This document shows positions 42,383 through 52,112 of a stretch of 64,000 nucleotides of DNA, one piece after another (positions within the stretch are counted from its first letter, which is position 1; every line of letters begins with the position of its first letter). This stretch comes from Pedobacter yonginensis (GTDB taxonomy: Bacteria; Bacteroidota; Bacteroidia; Sphingobacteriales; Sphingobacteriaceae). The position numbers and the translations under genes were made by a program. The DNA lies in the NCBI RefSeq assembly GCF_003173595.1, contig NZ_QGNZ01000004.1, positions 248,001 through 312,000 on the forward strand, in the 5' to 3' direction. The notes under the pieces were generated by a model that ran no database searches, was not told the DNA's origin, and saw nothing but the letters and a program-made list of their open reading frames with translations.

Positions 42383-42994
42383 TTATAAGGATAATGCTGT
42401 TGGACTTAACTTATATGCAAAGGTTCTTGTAGTTGCACCGATGCTGGCTTCGTTAAAGGTTATGGATAAATCAATCACTTTTGTGATCTCGCTGTAGGTT
42501 CCCGATCCGGTTATGCCTATTTTAAAGGTGCTCGCATCTGCTTTGGTGAGCGTTATATCTTGTGGCTTAACCTTAACAACTCCAGTTTTTGAGCCAATAT
42601 AATCTGGGAAAAATTGCAATACTTGATCGGCATTTATTTTTACGGTTTTTATGTTGGTTGTACCCGTTTGGGTGGAGTATAATCTTACCATATCAAAAAG
42701 AGGGACACCGCTATCTGCTACATAGGGGTTTGTAAAACCTAAAAATGATGGATCAGTTGAGGATATGGTCGAGAAGTGACTGGCAATTCGATTCGTCCAA
42801 GCGTTTGCAACTGGATCGAAACGGTAAACAAACATTTGATAAAAAGAGGTATTGGATTGAAATGTAGCCATTGCACTTGATGATGGAACCGTTGCTGGTT
42901 GGTCTGGATATAAATCTGTTTTATCTTCTGGTTGATCTTTTTTACAACCAGCAGCCATCAAAATTGCCGTTAGGATAATGAATATCTTTTTCAT
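42383..42994 (-). CDS. Lipoprotein of the FecR-controlled SusCD operon
   Basis: 203 aa with a clear lipobox (LMAAGCKKD). The rest is beta-rich (TNIKTVKINADQVLQFF, VIDLSITFNEAS, RTFAYKLSPTALSL), like the small surface lipoproteins that accompany SusCD pairs. No named family recognised. It has one Trp and no obvious metal motif; it does not look like the copper protein MbnP that often pairs with MbnH-type peroxidases. It lies 10 bp from susD and 3 bp from the peroxidase gene. Confidence 0.78.
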   Translation of the reverse strand: MKKIFIILTAILMAAGCKKDQPEDKTDLYPDQPATVPSSSAMATFQSNTSFYQMFVYRFDPVANAWTNRIASHFSTISSTDPSFLGFTNPYVADSGVPLFDMVRLYSTQTGTTNIKTVKINADQVLQFFPDYIGSKTGVVKVKPQDITLTKADASTFKIGITGSGTYSEITKVIDLSITFNEASIGATTRTFAYKLSPTALSL

Positions 42995-43004
42995 GTCTTT
43001 TAAA

Positions 43005-44441
43005 TTAATAATCTTTGTTCTGGATAATCGAGTTGTTTGCGATAATGGTATTGGCAGGCAATGGCATCACCAGCCTTGTGTCGTCAGCATTTAGGTTGCA
43101 GGCGTTTGCATTGCAATCACTTCTCGCAATATTCTTTTTACGACGCGCCAAATCAAACAGTAAGTTTCCTTCAAAAGCCAATTCCTTCCTGCGTTCTAAT
43201 AAAATAGCATCTATCAAATCAGCCTTAATGGCAATGTTCAAAGTTGATGCGGCGGCATCACCACGCTTTCTAATCAAGTTTAAGTCGGCATTTGCGGTTG
43301 TAAAATCAGGTGTCGATTTCTCTATTGCAGCCTCTGCCCTGATTAGATAGAGTTCTGATAGTCGAAGCACTTTGATAGGTGTTTGGGCGGTGCCGCCTAT
43401 TGCATATTTCTTGCTGAAAAAATAAGTTGTCCCGTTAATTGAAACGCTATTAAACATGGTTGCAGCTCTTCTTACATCTGTTGCCGAGTAGAGGGATGTA
43501 ATATCGCCTGTGGCAGCATATTGCCTATAGGTTGTATTGTTTACATCGTAATAGCCGCCTAATCCAGTGCCAGAAAATGTAGTTTCGATGGCAAGCTCAA
43601 ATATCGATTCGCTAGAGGGTACACGTCCTGTCCAACTTGAAACGTAATTTGCATTGCTAATTAAGCTGTATTGGTTGCTTTTTATCAAATCATCCGCTGT
43701 GGTAAAGGCCTTGTCCCAGTTGTTTGCATTTAAATAAACTTTAGCCAATAGGGCTTGTGCAGCTGTTTTGGTGAAATAATTTTGTTTACTGCCACCACTT
43801 AAAATGCCCACATTGTTATTATCAAACGTGTTAATGGCATCGGTTAAATCGTTTACAATGGCTTGATAAGTTTGCGCTACAGTTGCTCTTACAGGTGCTG
43901 CATCGCCATATAATTGGGGTTTTAGATTAACCACAATGCCGATATGTGATCCATCAGCGGTAAAACTAAATGGCCTTGCGAAAGCCCGTACCAAATCGAA
44001 ATGTATAAGTGCCCTTAAGCATTTTGCTTCGGCAATAATTTTGGCTTTATCTGAATCAGATCCAGCAGCAGATGGGGTATAGCTAATGATGTTGTTTACA
44101 TTATTTAATTCTGCGTATAAACTTGTATAACTATCATTCATTGAAGATAATATTGCCGTTTGGTTGGCATTGTAAATATCTTCCAGTCTATTATTAACGG
44201 TTTTACTATATTTAATATTACCCGCCAGCAAATCAGGGTACACCATATAGTTTTTAGAATAATGATTTTCGCTTAAAAGATCATGGTAGGCACCCGATAG
44301 TGCTGCTTTTGATCCCTGTGTATCTTTAAACAAATCGGCGATGGATATTCTGTCTGTAGGTTCCTTATCTAATATTTTTTCGCACGAACTGAACATGAAT
44401 AATACCATGATCAGAAATATGGTTGGGGTTGAATTTTTCAT
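43005..44441 (-). CDS. SusD/RagB-family lipoprotein (second pair)
   Basis: 478 aa with a lipobox (MVLFMFSSCEK) and the usual KILDKEPTDRIS opening. The TPR helices around IIAEAKCLRALIHFDLVRAFARPF and the late motif ILLERRKELAFEGNLLFDLARRKK are standard for the family. It forms the lid of the SusC encoded 10 bp upstream. It is shorter than the first SusD, and its substrate is not indicated by any glycosidase in the operon. Confidence 0.95.
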   Translation of the reverse strand: MKNSTPTIFLIMVLFMFSSCEKILDKEPTDRISIADLFKDTQGSKAALSGAYHDLLSENHYSKNYMVYPDLLAGNIKYSKTVNNRLEDIYNANQTAILSSMNDSYTSLYAELNNVNNIISYTPSAAGSDSDKAKIIAEAKCLRALIHFDLVRAFARPFSFTADGSHIGIVVNLKPQLYGDAAPVRATVAQTYQAIVNDLTDAINTFDNNNVGILSGGSKQNYFTKTAAQALLAKVYLNANNWDKAFTTADDLIKSNQYSLISNANYVSSWTGRVPSSESIFELAIETTFSGTGLGGYYDVNNTTYRQYAATGDITSLYSATDVRRAATMFNSVSINGTTYFFSKKYAIGGTAQTPIKVLRLSELYLIRAEAAIEKSTPDFTTANADLNLIRKRGDAAASTLNIAIKADLIDAILLERRKELAFEGNLLFDLARRKKNIARSDCNANACNLNADDTRLVMPLPANTIIANNSIIQNKDY

Positions 44442-44451
44442 ATTTTAAATT

Positions 44452-47400
44452 TTAAAGTCCGATTCTAATTCCGGCAGTAAATGCGCTGGTTTCGGGTGTT
44501 GTAAATCTTTTTTCAGCAATTCCGTTTCTTCCTTTAGTGCCTGCATCTTTATATACATAAAACAGGTTTGTTGCGTTTGCAAACAGCGAAAAATTTTGCA
44601 GCTGTAGTTTATTGGCCAATTTTTCGGCAATTTTATAGCTGAGCGATATGTTGGATAACTTTAGGTAGCTTACATCGTACAGATACCTTGACGAATTGGA
44701 AACAATTGACCTATTAATGAGCAACTGTGGAACATCTGTTATGTCTCCAGGTTTCTGCCATCTATCTATCAAATTAACACTTTGGTTGCGGTTTTGGAGG
44801 TTCCTCCCATCGGCTTCGTTAATGTAAAATATTAGTTTATCAGCACCATAGCTGTATAAAATATTGAACGAGAAGTTAAAACGATAAAGGTTAAAAGAGT
44901 TGATTAACCCACCTTGAAATTGTGGTAAACGATCGCCCAAAACCGATACGGAAGATATTGGCAGTGCATTAATTTCTGATGCGGTGCTGAGTTTTCCATT
45001 GTTATCATAAAACATTTCCATACCCGTTTGTGGATCAACTCCAGCCCATAAGTAGCCATAAATGGCGCTGGTGCTGTTTCCTTCTCTAAGCGCTGCGGCA
45101 TCATCTCTCGAACTGTATAGAGTGCCCAAACCTTTGTTAAAAGAAATGAGCTTGTTTTTATTGGTGCCAAAGTTATAGGCCAGATTCCAACTAAAATTTT
45201 TATTGTTGATGATTTGGCTACTTATAGTTAGTTCAAACCCTTTGTTTACGGTAGTACTGGTATTGGCTGATATGGTTTGAAACCCGGTTTCCAGCGGAAC
45301 GAGTGCGCTCGATATCAGATCGGTGATCTTATTGTTGTAGTATTCGGCGGTTACATCTACTTTTCCGAATAGATTAAAATCCAAACCTAAGTTAAACTTG
45401 TAATTTTTTTCCCAGCCCAAATCAGGGTTTGGTGCGGCGGTACCATCTGGCGTGGCGGCTATATTTCCGTTGTAGGTGGTGCCAGACGAGGTACCAAAAT
45501 CATAAAGCCCTTTTGCAGAGTAATTTCCGATTCTGGAGTTCCCCGTTGAACCATAGGTTGCTCTTAATTTTAAGAACGTAAGTGTTTTGTTATCGAGAAG
45601 GAAATTTTCTTTGGAGATAATCCAACTTGCCCCCACCGAACCATTGAAGGCGACCTGTTTGTCTCCCCCAAAAATGGATGATTTATCTATCCGACCATTA
45701 AGGTTTAAATAATATTTTTTCTCAAAATCATAACCTAATGATGAGTAATAAGATACCGTAGCGTTTTCTGAGGCCGATGAAGCCGAACTTCTCGTACCTG
45801 CGGCACTAAGCACCCGTAAGCGATCAAAAGTAAAGTTGCTTCCAGATCCTCTTAAAAGTTCAGTTTCTTTATTTTCGATTTGTGTACCTAGTAAAAAATT
45901 TAAGGTATGTTTTTTAAATGTACGATCGTAAGCAGCTTGTACAAAGCCAATGTAGCTGGTATAACTTCGATCAAAAATCTCCAATCTTCCGTTTGCAGTT
46001 CTTCCTGTTGCATTTAAGGCCGATAAATACTGTAATTGTTTGTTTTGGTAAGCATCGGCACCTAAAGTTCCAGAAAGCGAAATATGGTTGGTAACCTTAT
46101 AACTTGCGTTGATGTTACCCAAAAACTCAAAACCCTTGTCGCTATTTTCATTTTGATCAAACACAGCCAATGGGTTAGGAACACCCAAAAAATCGGTGTA
46201 GGTGCCATTTGTATAAGGCTCTAAATTTGGAGGCAGGGTTACTGCACCATAATCAGAAAGTGAATTGCTTCTGCTAAAAGTCGGACTTAAATTAATGCCA
46301 ACTTTAAATTTATCGCTAAACTCATGTTCTAACCTTAACCTAGAATAAATTTTCTTCAAATCATTAGTTAAGGTGCTAGACTGTTGATTTCTATAACCGC
46401 TTGAAAAACGAAAGGTCGTTTTTCCTGTTCCGCCCGATACTTCTAATCCGTAATTTTGGTAAATGGCGTTTCGCTGTGTAAGATCAAACCAATCTGTATT
46501 GGTTGTTTTGCTGCCAGAAAGCTGTGAAGCTTCAGTTGCGCTTCGGCCTCCATTTATATAGGCTTCTCTTAATAAACTATAATATTGAGGGCCGCTTAAC
46601 CATTTATACTGATTAATAAAAGTTGCCACTCCGGCATCAGCGCTGAGGTTTACAACCGTTCTGCCTGCTTTCCCATTTTTTGTAGTGATGATGATAACAC
46701 CGTTTGCACCATTCGCACCATACAATGCCGAAGCGGTAGCATCTTTTAAAATCGAAATGCTTTTAATATCGTCTGGATTAACATTAGAAAGGGGATTCAA
46801 ATAGCTTTCTCCATTAAAATTTATGTTTTCATCGCCACGCTGCTGTTCATACATCGGGATGCCATCAATCACATATAAAGGCTGTGTCGAACTACTTTTA
46901 GAGGCTCCGAATGAAGGTAAAGAGCCCAGTCCACGTATGTTAATTTTAACAGGGGTGTTAAGTTCTGTGGTGGTTTCTACCTGAACACCTGCTACTAGCC
47001 CCTCAAGCATTTTATCGAAACTTTCAATAGGTCGGTCGGTTTGGAGCTGTTCTGCACTAACTTGTGAGATACTTCCTACCACATCTTCTCTACGTTTATC
47101 TTTTGTGTACGATCCCGTTACCACAACCTCGTTCATGCCAAAAGATTCTGTTTCTAGGTTGATGTTAAAAAAAACTTGGCTTCCTATTTTTATTTCCTTG
47201 GTTTTCATCCCAATGTAGCTGAAAACCAACACCGTTTCCTCTATCTTATCAGCAGTTACTTTATAAATAAATTCGCCATTGCTGTTGGTGAGGGCCCCCT
47301 GTCTGGTTCCTTTTACAAAAATATTAACGCCGGGCATTGGCGTTCCTGTGTCTGTATCTCTTACCGTACCAGTTATTGTACGGGTGGGTTTTGGGCTTTT

Positions 47401-47724
47401 CCTTGCGGCTTTTCTTATCGATATGGAATTGCCGTTAATTCCAAATTCCAGATCCTGCTGTTCAGCAATTATATCCAGTACACTACGCAAGCTTCCTGTA
47501 GTTTTTAAGGAAATTTTCTGATCCAGTTTAACCATATTCTGGTCGTAATTAAAGGTATAGCCAGTTTGTTGTTCAAGAATCTTGATCACTTCCAAAATTG
47601 GCCTGTTTTGAATATTCAACTTTACGCTTATGTTGCTTGGGTTCTTTTGTTGCGCAAAGGCACCCGGCTCAAAAAGCACAAAGCAGGCTAATGCAAAGAG
47701 ACATTTGAATAAAATTTTCTTCAT
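44452..47724 (-). CDS. SusC-family TonB-dependent transporter with STN signalling domain
   Basis: 1090 aa. After the signal peptide (residues 1 to about 25) comes an STN domain (VKLNIQNRPILEVIKILEQQ, LRSVLDIIAEQQDLEF), the part that contacts FecR in cell-surface signalling. A carboxypeptidase-like domain (GTVRDTDTGTPMPGVNIFV), plug (NEVVVTGSYTKDKRREDVVG, INIRGLGSLP, DATASALYGANGANGVIII) and barrel follow. The gene start overlaps the fecR stop by four bases. Ligand binding probably triggers the sigma factor to raise expression of its own operon. Confidence 0.97.
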   Translation of the reverse strand: MKKILFKCLFALACFVLFEPGAFAQQKNPSNISVKLNIQNRPILEVIKILEQQTGYTFNYDQNMVKLDQKISLKTTGSLRSVLDIIAEQQDLEFGINGNSISIRKAARKSPKPTRTITGTVRDTDTGTPMPGVNIFVKGTRQGALTNSNGEFIYKVTADKIEETVLVFSYIGMKTKEIKIGSQVFFNINLETESFGMNEVVVTGSYTKDKRREDVVGSISQVSAEQLQTDRPIESFDKMLEGLVAGVQVETTTELNTPVKINIRGLGSLPSFGASKSSSTQPLYVIDGIPMYEQQRGDENINFNGESYLNPLSNVNPDDIKSISILKDATASALYGANGANGVIIITTKNGKAGRTVVNLSADAGVATFINQYKWLSGPQYYSLLREAYINGGRSATEASQLSGSKTTNTDWFDLTQRNAIYQNYGLEVSGGTGKTTFRFSSGYRNQQSSTLTNDLKKIYSRLRLEHEFSDKFKVGINLSPTFSRSNSLSDYGAVTLPPNLEPYTNGTYTDFLGVPNPLAVFDQNENSDKGFEFLGNINASYKVTNHISLSGTLGADAYQNKQLQYLSALNATGRTANGRLEIFDRSYTSYIGFVQAAYDRTFKKHTLNFLLGTQIENKETELLRGSGSNFTFDRLRVLSAAGTRSSASSASENATVSYYSSLGYDFEKKYYLNLNGRIDKSSIFGGDKQVAFNGSVGASWIISKENFLLDNKTLTFLKLRATYGSTGNSRIGNYSAKGLYDFGTSSGTTYNGNIAATPDGTAAPNPDLGWEKNYKFNLGLDFNLFGKVDVTAEYYNNKITDLISSALVPLETGFQTISANTSTTVNKGFELTISSQIINNKNFSWNLAYNFGTNKNKLISFNKGLGTLYSSRDDAAALREGNSTSAIYGYLWAGVDPQTGMEMFYDNNGKLSTASEINALPISSVSVLGDRLPQFQGGLINSFNLYRFNFSFNILYSYGADKLIFYINEADGRNLQNRNQSVNLIDRWQKPGDITDVPQLLINRSIVSNSSRYLYDVSYLKLSNISLSYKIAEKLANKLQLQNFSLFANATNLFYVYKDAGTKGRNGIAEKRFTTPETSAFTAGIRIGL

Positions 47725-48731
47725 TTTTTTAATTTAAGTTCTATAGTTTGATTGGTTTGTTTAAAGTTGAGGTTTTCGGCAAAGCAGATACTTTTTATGA
47801 TGCTGAGGTAATCTGTTTTTACAAAGTGCCCAGAATAGTTCCAGTCTTTTTTGCCAGATTGGTCGATAAGGACAATTCCATAGCTGTTCTTAAACCTTTC
47901 GGAAATATCTTGAAAGGTGGCATGATGAAAAGTAATCTGCCCAGTTTTCCATGATGAAACTGCATCTAGATTAAAAGCAGTGCGTACAAGTGTTTTACTA
48001 TTCTTCGAAAACGTAGCCATCTCCATAGGCCTTAATCGCATTTTATCTCGATCGGCATTGGCAGAAAATTCTACACTTCCCTCCTGTAGCGCAACTTGTA
48101 TATGGCTACTGTTGCCATATGCAGAAACATTAAACTTTGTACCCAATACAGTTGTTTTGGTGCCATTAGCCTCAACAGTAAAAGGTCTCGACGGATCTTT
48201 GGCAACTTCAAAGAAAGCTTCTCCAGTTAAGGAGACGTCTCTTTTGTCAGTGCCAAAAACCTCAGGCAACTTAATGCTACTGTTGGCATTAAGAATTACT
48301 TTGGTGCCGTCGCTCAAATAAAAAGATGAGATTTTACCATTGCCATTATGCTTGGTAATGTAGGTTAGGCTTTGGTTAGCAGGACTGAAATAGAAAATAG
48401 CAAAAATGACCACTATTACCGAGGCTGCAATTGCGGTGAGGATAGTAGAATGCCTGAAAGTAAATTTTCTTTTCGTCGAAATCTGTTCTGCCGCAACAAC
48501 GTTTAGAAAATCATCAAATCGGCTGGATTCCGACTGGAATTCCTCATCGGGTAACCGAAGATACATCAGTGCAAGTATTTGCTCTGCATTAAAAATTTCG
48601 TCGATTTTTTCAGGATGATGACTAATCCAGTCTTCCCAAAATTTTATCGCATTGACGTCAGTTTTAAGGTAATAGGCTATAAAAGATTCATCCGTAGCAA
48701 AATCTTCTGCCAGATATAGGTTGTAGTTCAC
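47721..48731 (-). CDS. FecR-family anti-sigma factor
   Basis: 336 aa. The cytoplasmic N-terminus (about 1-90) binds sigma, a single membrane segment lies at about 93-113 (STILTAIAASVIVVIFAIFYF), the periplasmic FecR domain at about 120-225 has LSDGTKVILNANSSIKLPEVF and GEAFFEVAKDPSRPFTVEA, and a DUF4974 domain ends the protein (TFQDISERFKNSYGIVL). The start codon is GTG at 48731. It transmits the state of the STN-SusC protein to the ECF sigma factor encoded 106 bp upstream. Confidence 0.95.
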   Translation of the reverse strand: MNYNLYLAEDFATDESFIAYYLKTDVNAIKFWEDWISHHPEKIDEIFNAEQILALMYLRLPDEEFQSESSRFDDFLNVVAAEQISTKRKFTFRHSTILTAIAASVIVVIFAIFYFSPANQSLTYITKHNGNGKISSFYLSDGTKVILNANSSIKLPEVFGTDKRDVSLTGEAFFEVAKDPSRPFTVEANGTKTTVLGTKFNVSAYGNSSHIQVALQEGSVEFSANADRDKMRLRPMEMATFSKNSKTLVRTAFNLDAVSSWKTGQITFHHATFQDISERFKNSYGIVLIDQSGKKDWNYSGHFVKTDYLSIIKSICFAENLNFKQTNQTIELKLKK

Positions 48732-48837
48732 AATAATAATTTAAAATATGTTGGTTTTTATTGGCTTCTTTCTATAAGAGAAAAAGATTGCCTGTTTTTA
48801 CCAGATATTTTTTAATTATTTTTTTATGAATACCTTT

Positions 48838-49374
48838 TCATACTTTCAAAGCGGTTTTCAACGTATAGATGGCTGCGTAAACATGGTTGTAAACTGTTCT
48901 AGGTTTTAACTGAAGTTGTACGGCAATTGCTTGATAGCTAAGGCTTTCGTAAAACTTTAGCGAAATAATTTGCCGTTGCATTGGGGTTAATTTGTTGACG
49001 GCATCCCAGATCTTTAATTTCCTTTCTTCCAGGTACTGAGATTCGATAAGCAACTGTTCGTATGAATACACGCTCATTTCTGAGCTTTCGCCAATATTAT
49101 CTAAGTTCTCGGTATGGCTGTTTTGTTTAATTTCTTTAAGAATCCGGTTTCGTACACAGGTTTTTAGATAGGCTTCTATGTAGGCTATATCTCCAATATG
49201 ATTTCTTTTTTCCCAGAGTTCGCAGAAAATTTCATGCAGACAATCTTTTATCTTTTCTTTATCCGGTAGCATTCTGTAGGCATGCACATACAAATTTTGA
49301 TAACATTCTCGGTAGAGTGTTTTCATTGCTGTGGCATCACCATTTTGAATATCTTTCCAAATGTTTTCCTGCAT
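48838..49374 (-). CDS. ECF RNA polymerase sigma factor (FecI-like)
   Basis: 178 aa from ATG 49374; a TTG 13 codons upstream gives a poorer start. Region 2 is LYRECYQNLYVHAYRMLPDK with IKDCLHEIFCELWEKR; region 4 is LTPMQRQIISLKFYESLSYQAIAVQLQLKPRTVYNHVYAA, a helix-turn-helix. This is the usual Bacteroidota ECF class that partners FecR. No consensus vegetative promoter was found in the 308 bp upstream, so the operon may depend on this factor or a weak promoter. Confidence 0.94.
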   Translation of the reverse strand: MQENIWKDIQNGDATAMKTLYRECYQNLYVHAYRMLPDKEKIKDCLHEIFCELWEKRNHIGDIAYIEAYLKTCVRNRILKEIKQNSHTENLDNIGESSEMSVYSYEQLLIESQYLEERKLKIWDAVNKLTPMQRQIISLKFYESLSYQAIAVQLQLKPRTVYNHVYAAIYTLKTALKV

Positions 49375-49682
49375 TCTTGTAACTAGTTTTTTTCCAATAT
49401 GCCCTAATGCCAACCGTGATCATGCCGCATAGCTACATGCTTAGGATAATAACCTGTTCGATTCTGTAGGGAAGTTTGTTTTGGATATGCTAATATACAA
49501 TCATTTAGCTTTATTGATGCTAAAAAATGATATGTATATAAGTTGCAATTCAGATAAATGGAATTGAAAATAATTAAAAGACTCTGGGTTTTTTATGCTT
49601 CGCAAGTATTTCCCGAATTGTGCTCTGGCCCAAAGAGGAAAATCTTGGCAAAAACGCTTCGCTTCAAATACCTGTGTTCATT
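49375..49682. other. Spacer upstream of the ECF sigma gene
   Basis: 308 bp with no ORF, no strong hairpin and no TAnnTTTG match on the minus strand. It contains only AT-rich stretches such as the one near 49530. Confidence 0.4.
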
Positions 49683-51845
49683 TTAAATGGGAAGGCTAAA
49701 AAGAAATGTCGATCCCTTGCCTGGTTCGCTGTCTATCCATATTTTGCCATCATGCCTACTAATTATTTCTGCGCAAAGGTAAAGTCCAATTCCAAAGCCA
49801 GAAATGGTTTGAGGTTGGTTGGTTGCGCGGTAGTAGCGCTCAAACAGTTTTGCTTTATCTTCATCACTAATGCCCGCGCCCTCGTCGCTTACGGAGGTAA
49901 TGGCTTGGTTTCCATCTACACGGCAACTGATGGTTATGGTTGTACCCGCAGGCGAGTATTTTACGGCATTGCTGATAAGGTTAGTTACAACATGGCCAAT
50001 CTTATCGCGGTCGGCATTTACTGAAATGTTTTCTGTAGGGTTAAAAATGATCGTGTGGCTGGTTGAAGTAACCATAAATTCCGTTTTCATTTCCTGCGTA
50101 AGTTCCACCAAGTCGAAGTTTTTACGCTCGATGTGGATTTTTCCAGATTCCAATCTAGATACGTTCAGAAAACTATTAATCATATTTGCCATTTTTTTGA
50201 GCTGATAATCAGCCTTCTCCAAAGCATTATTTGCAAAGCTATCGCCGCTTTTGCGGGCTTTTGATAACAAAATCTGCACGTAACCCGTAAGTGAAGTAAG
50301 CGGGGTTTTAAGTTCGTGGCTCACCATGCCAATGAAATCATTTTTTCGTTGCTCATCAGCTTTCAACTCCGTAACATCGGCTAATATGCCAACCATTTTT
50401 ATCGGTTTGCCCTCGCTGTTGTACCTTGCTCGGCCATGCGCACTAATCCAATGCAGCGAACCATCGGGCCACCTAATTTCGTACTCACCCTTATAAATAC
50501 TGTGGTTTGCCTTAGCAATGCCAACCAGTTCTTTAATCTTTTCTCTATACTGCGGAAGCATGGCTTCAAACATATCTGTATAGACGAAATTCTCATCAGG
50601 CTTTTTCCCAAACATGCGCCTAAACTGATCATTATATTTCATTGTCCCGGTTTCAAGATCAACCTCGGTAGAGCCTAATGATCCCGCTTCCATAGCAATG
50701 TTTAATCGGGTATTCATCTCCAAGATTTCCTTTCTCGCGTTTACCTGTTCGGTTACTTCGGTTACCACTTGTAAAATGCTTCCTATTTTGCCATCTTCTT
50801 CTGGTATGGGCTGATAGATAAAATCAAAATGACGTTCTTCGGGCACACCATTTTTAATGAGAATTGCTCTGCTCTCATGACCATGATACGGAATGCCCGT
50901 TTCCAAAACGCCTCTCAATATGTTGATGAAAGGCTGATTTGCAATCTCCGGCAAAGCTTCGGCAAAATGTTTGCCTTCAACGGCTGCCGTCTTATTCCAG
51001 ATTTCGAGCATCCGCTCATTCGCACTCTCAATAATAAAATCGGGCCCTTTAAAAACATTAATTGCAACAGGAGCTTTCTGAATGAGTCTTCTAAATTTCC
51101 GCTCGCTTGTAGCCAAGTCATCAATTAGCAGCTCCATCTTTTCGTTGATGGTGAAGAGCTCCTCATTGGTGGCCGCAAGTTCTTCGTTAGAAGCTCTGAT
51201 TTCCTCGTTTGATGCCTCCAGTTCTTGGTTTAACAAAGAAATCCGCTCTGTCCTGTCTTTAACGAGTGCATCAAGTTTACGGTTTAAGTATTCAAGGCTT
51301 TCTTTTGTTTTGTGTAGGTGTTGATTGGATGAACCTAATTCTTCAACAACGGCAGAAAGTTCCTTATTTTTCTTGGCAAGCTGCTCATTTAGGGCTAATT
51401 CGGTTTTTAGAGAACCAGATTGTTCGGTGGCTTGCTGTATGGCCATCTGCTTTAAATAGCGATCAGTTACATCGGTAGCACTATGTAAAATACAGATGGT
51501 TTTACCGCTTTGATCCAGAATGGCGCGATATTCAAAATCAAAATAAAAGGTTTGTTCTACACCACCCACAACCAATTGCGCAGGCGTGTCTGCACCAGAA
51601 ATGGTTATCCCATCCCGCCAAACTTGCGCAAACATCTCGATGAAAGGTTGTCCCTTAAGCTCAGGGAGCGCATCCTCCAAAGATTTGCCGATTACAGATT
51701 TATCCTTGTCCCAAATATTCAACATCGCATCGTTAGCGAACTGAATATAAGCCTCTTCACCAACATGCAGTGCTGTGGCCGTTTTTGTATGAGCGAAAAT
51801 TTCTATTACCTTAAGGGCATCGAGGAAGGGCGGATTAATGGGCAT
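49683..51845 (-). CDS. Cytoplasmic triple-PAS sensor histidine kinase
   Basis: 720 aa with no membrane segment. PAS 1 at about 20-130; a long coiled coil (about 135-250) with repeats ASNEEIRASNEELAATNEEL; PAS 2 at about 250-367; PAS 3 at about 383-493 (YKGEYEIRWPDGSLHWISAH). HisKA has His510 (GMVSHELKTPLTSL) and HATPase_c has NLISNAVKYSP, DEGAGIS and GFGIGLYLCAEI. It senses an internal signal, perhaps through a PAS ligand. It is divergent from the DAC-like gene; a stand-alone receiver gene lies 1.6 kb away and may be its partner. Confidence 0.93.
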   Translation of the reverse strand: MPINPPFLDALKVIEIFAHTKTATALHVGEEAYIQFANDAMLNIWDKDKSVIGKSLEDALPELKGQPFIEMFAQVWRDGITISGADTPAQLVVGGVEQTFYFDFEYRAILDQSGKTICILHSATDVTDRYLKQMAIQQATEQSGSLKTELALNEQLAKKNKELSAVVEELGSSNQHLHKTKESLEYLNRKLDALVKDRTERISLLNQELEASNEEIRASNEELAATNEELFTINEKMELLIDDLATSERKFRRLIQKAPVAINVFKGPDFIIESANERMLEIWNKTAAVEGKHFAEALPEIANQPFINILRGVLETGIPYHGHESRAILIKNGVPEERHFDFIYQPIPEEDGKIGSILQVVTEVTEQVNARKEILEMNTRLNIAMEAGSLGSTEVDLETGTMKYNDQFRRMFGKKPDENFVYTDMFEAMLPQYREKIKELVGIAKANHSIYKGEYEIRWPDGSLHWISAHGRARYNSEGKPIKMVGILADVTELKADEQRKNDFIGMVSHELKTPLTSLTGYVQILLSKARKSGDSFANNALEKADYQLKKMANMINSFLNVSRLESGKIHIERKNFDLVELTQEMKTEFMVTSTSHTIIFNPTENISVNADRDKIGHVVTNLISNAVKYSPAGTTITISCRVDGNQAITSVSDEGAGISDEDKAKLFERYYRATNQPQTISGFGIGLYLCAEIISRHDGKIWIDSEPGKGSTFLFSLPI

Positions 51846-52112
51846 GGAATAATTTATAATGCTGTAAAGTTAATACATTGCTCGCTGAAAAACCTGAAAC
51901 AATAAACGCCTGTATGTAGAAATAGTTTTAATTTCTCCTACTTTCGGCTTGGGTTAAATTGGCGTTTTAAGTGAAAAGTTTATTAAAAGTAATTGGCCCA
52001 GTTAGGCACGTGACAGTTCCCGCAGTGACTTAACCCTGTTGGTTTTGATAATAATACCAAAGGCTACAAACGATTTTACAGATTAGCTGTTTCATTATCA
52101 AATAACGATATA

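Noticed and set aside
42383..42994. MbnP copper protein paired with an MbnH-type peroxidase
   Set aside because: The lipoprotein is short, has a single Trp and none of the MbnP sequence pattern I know.
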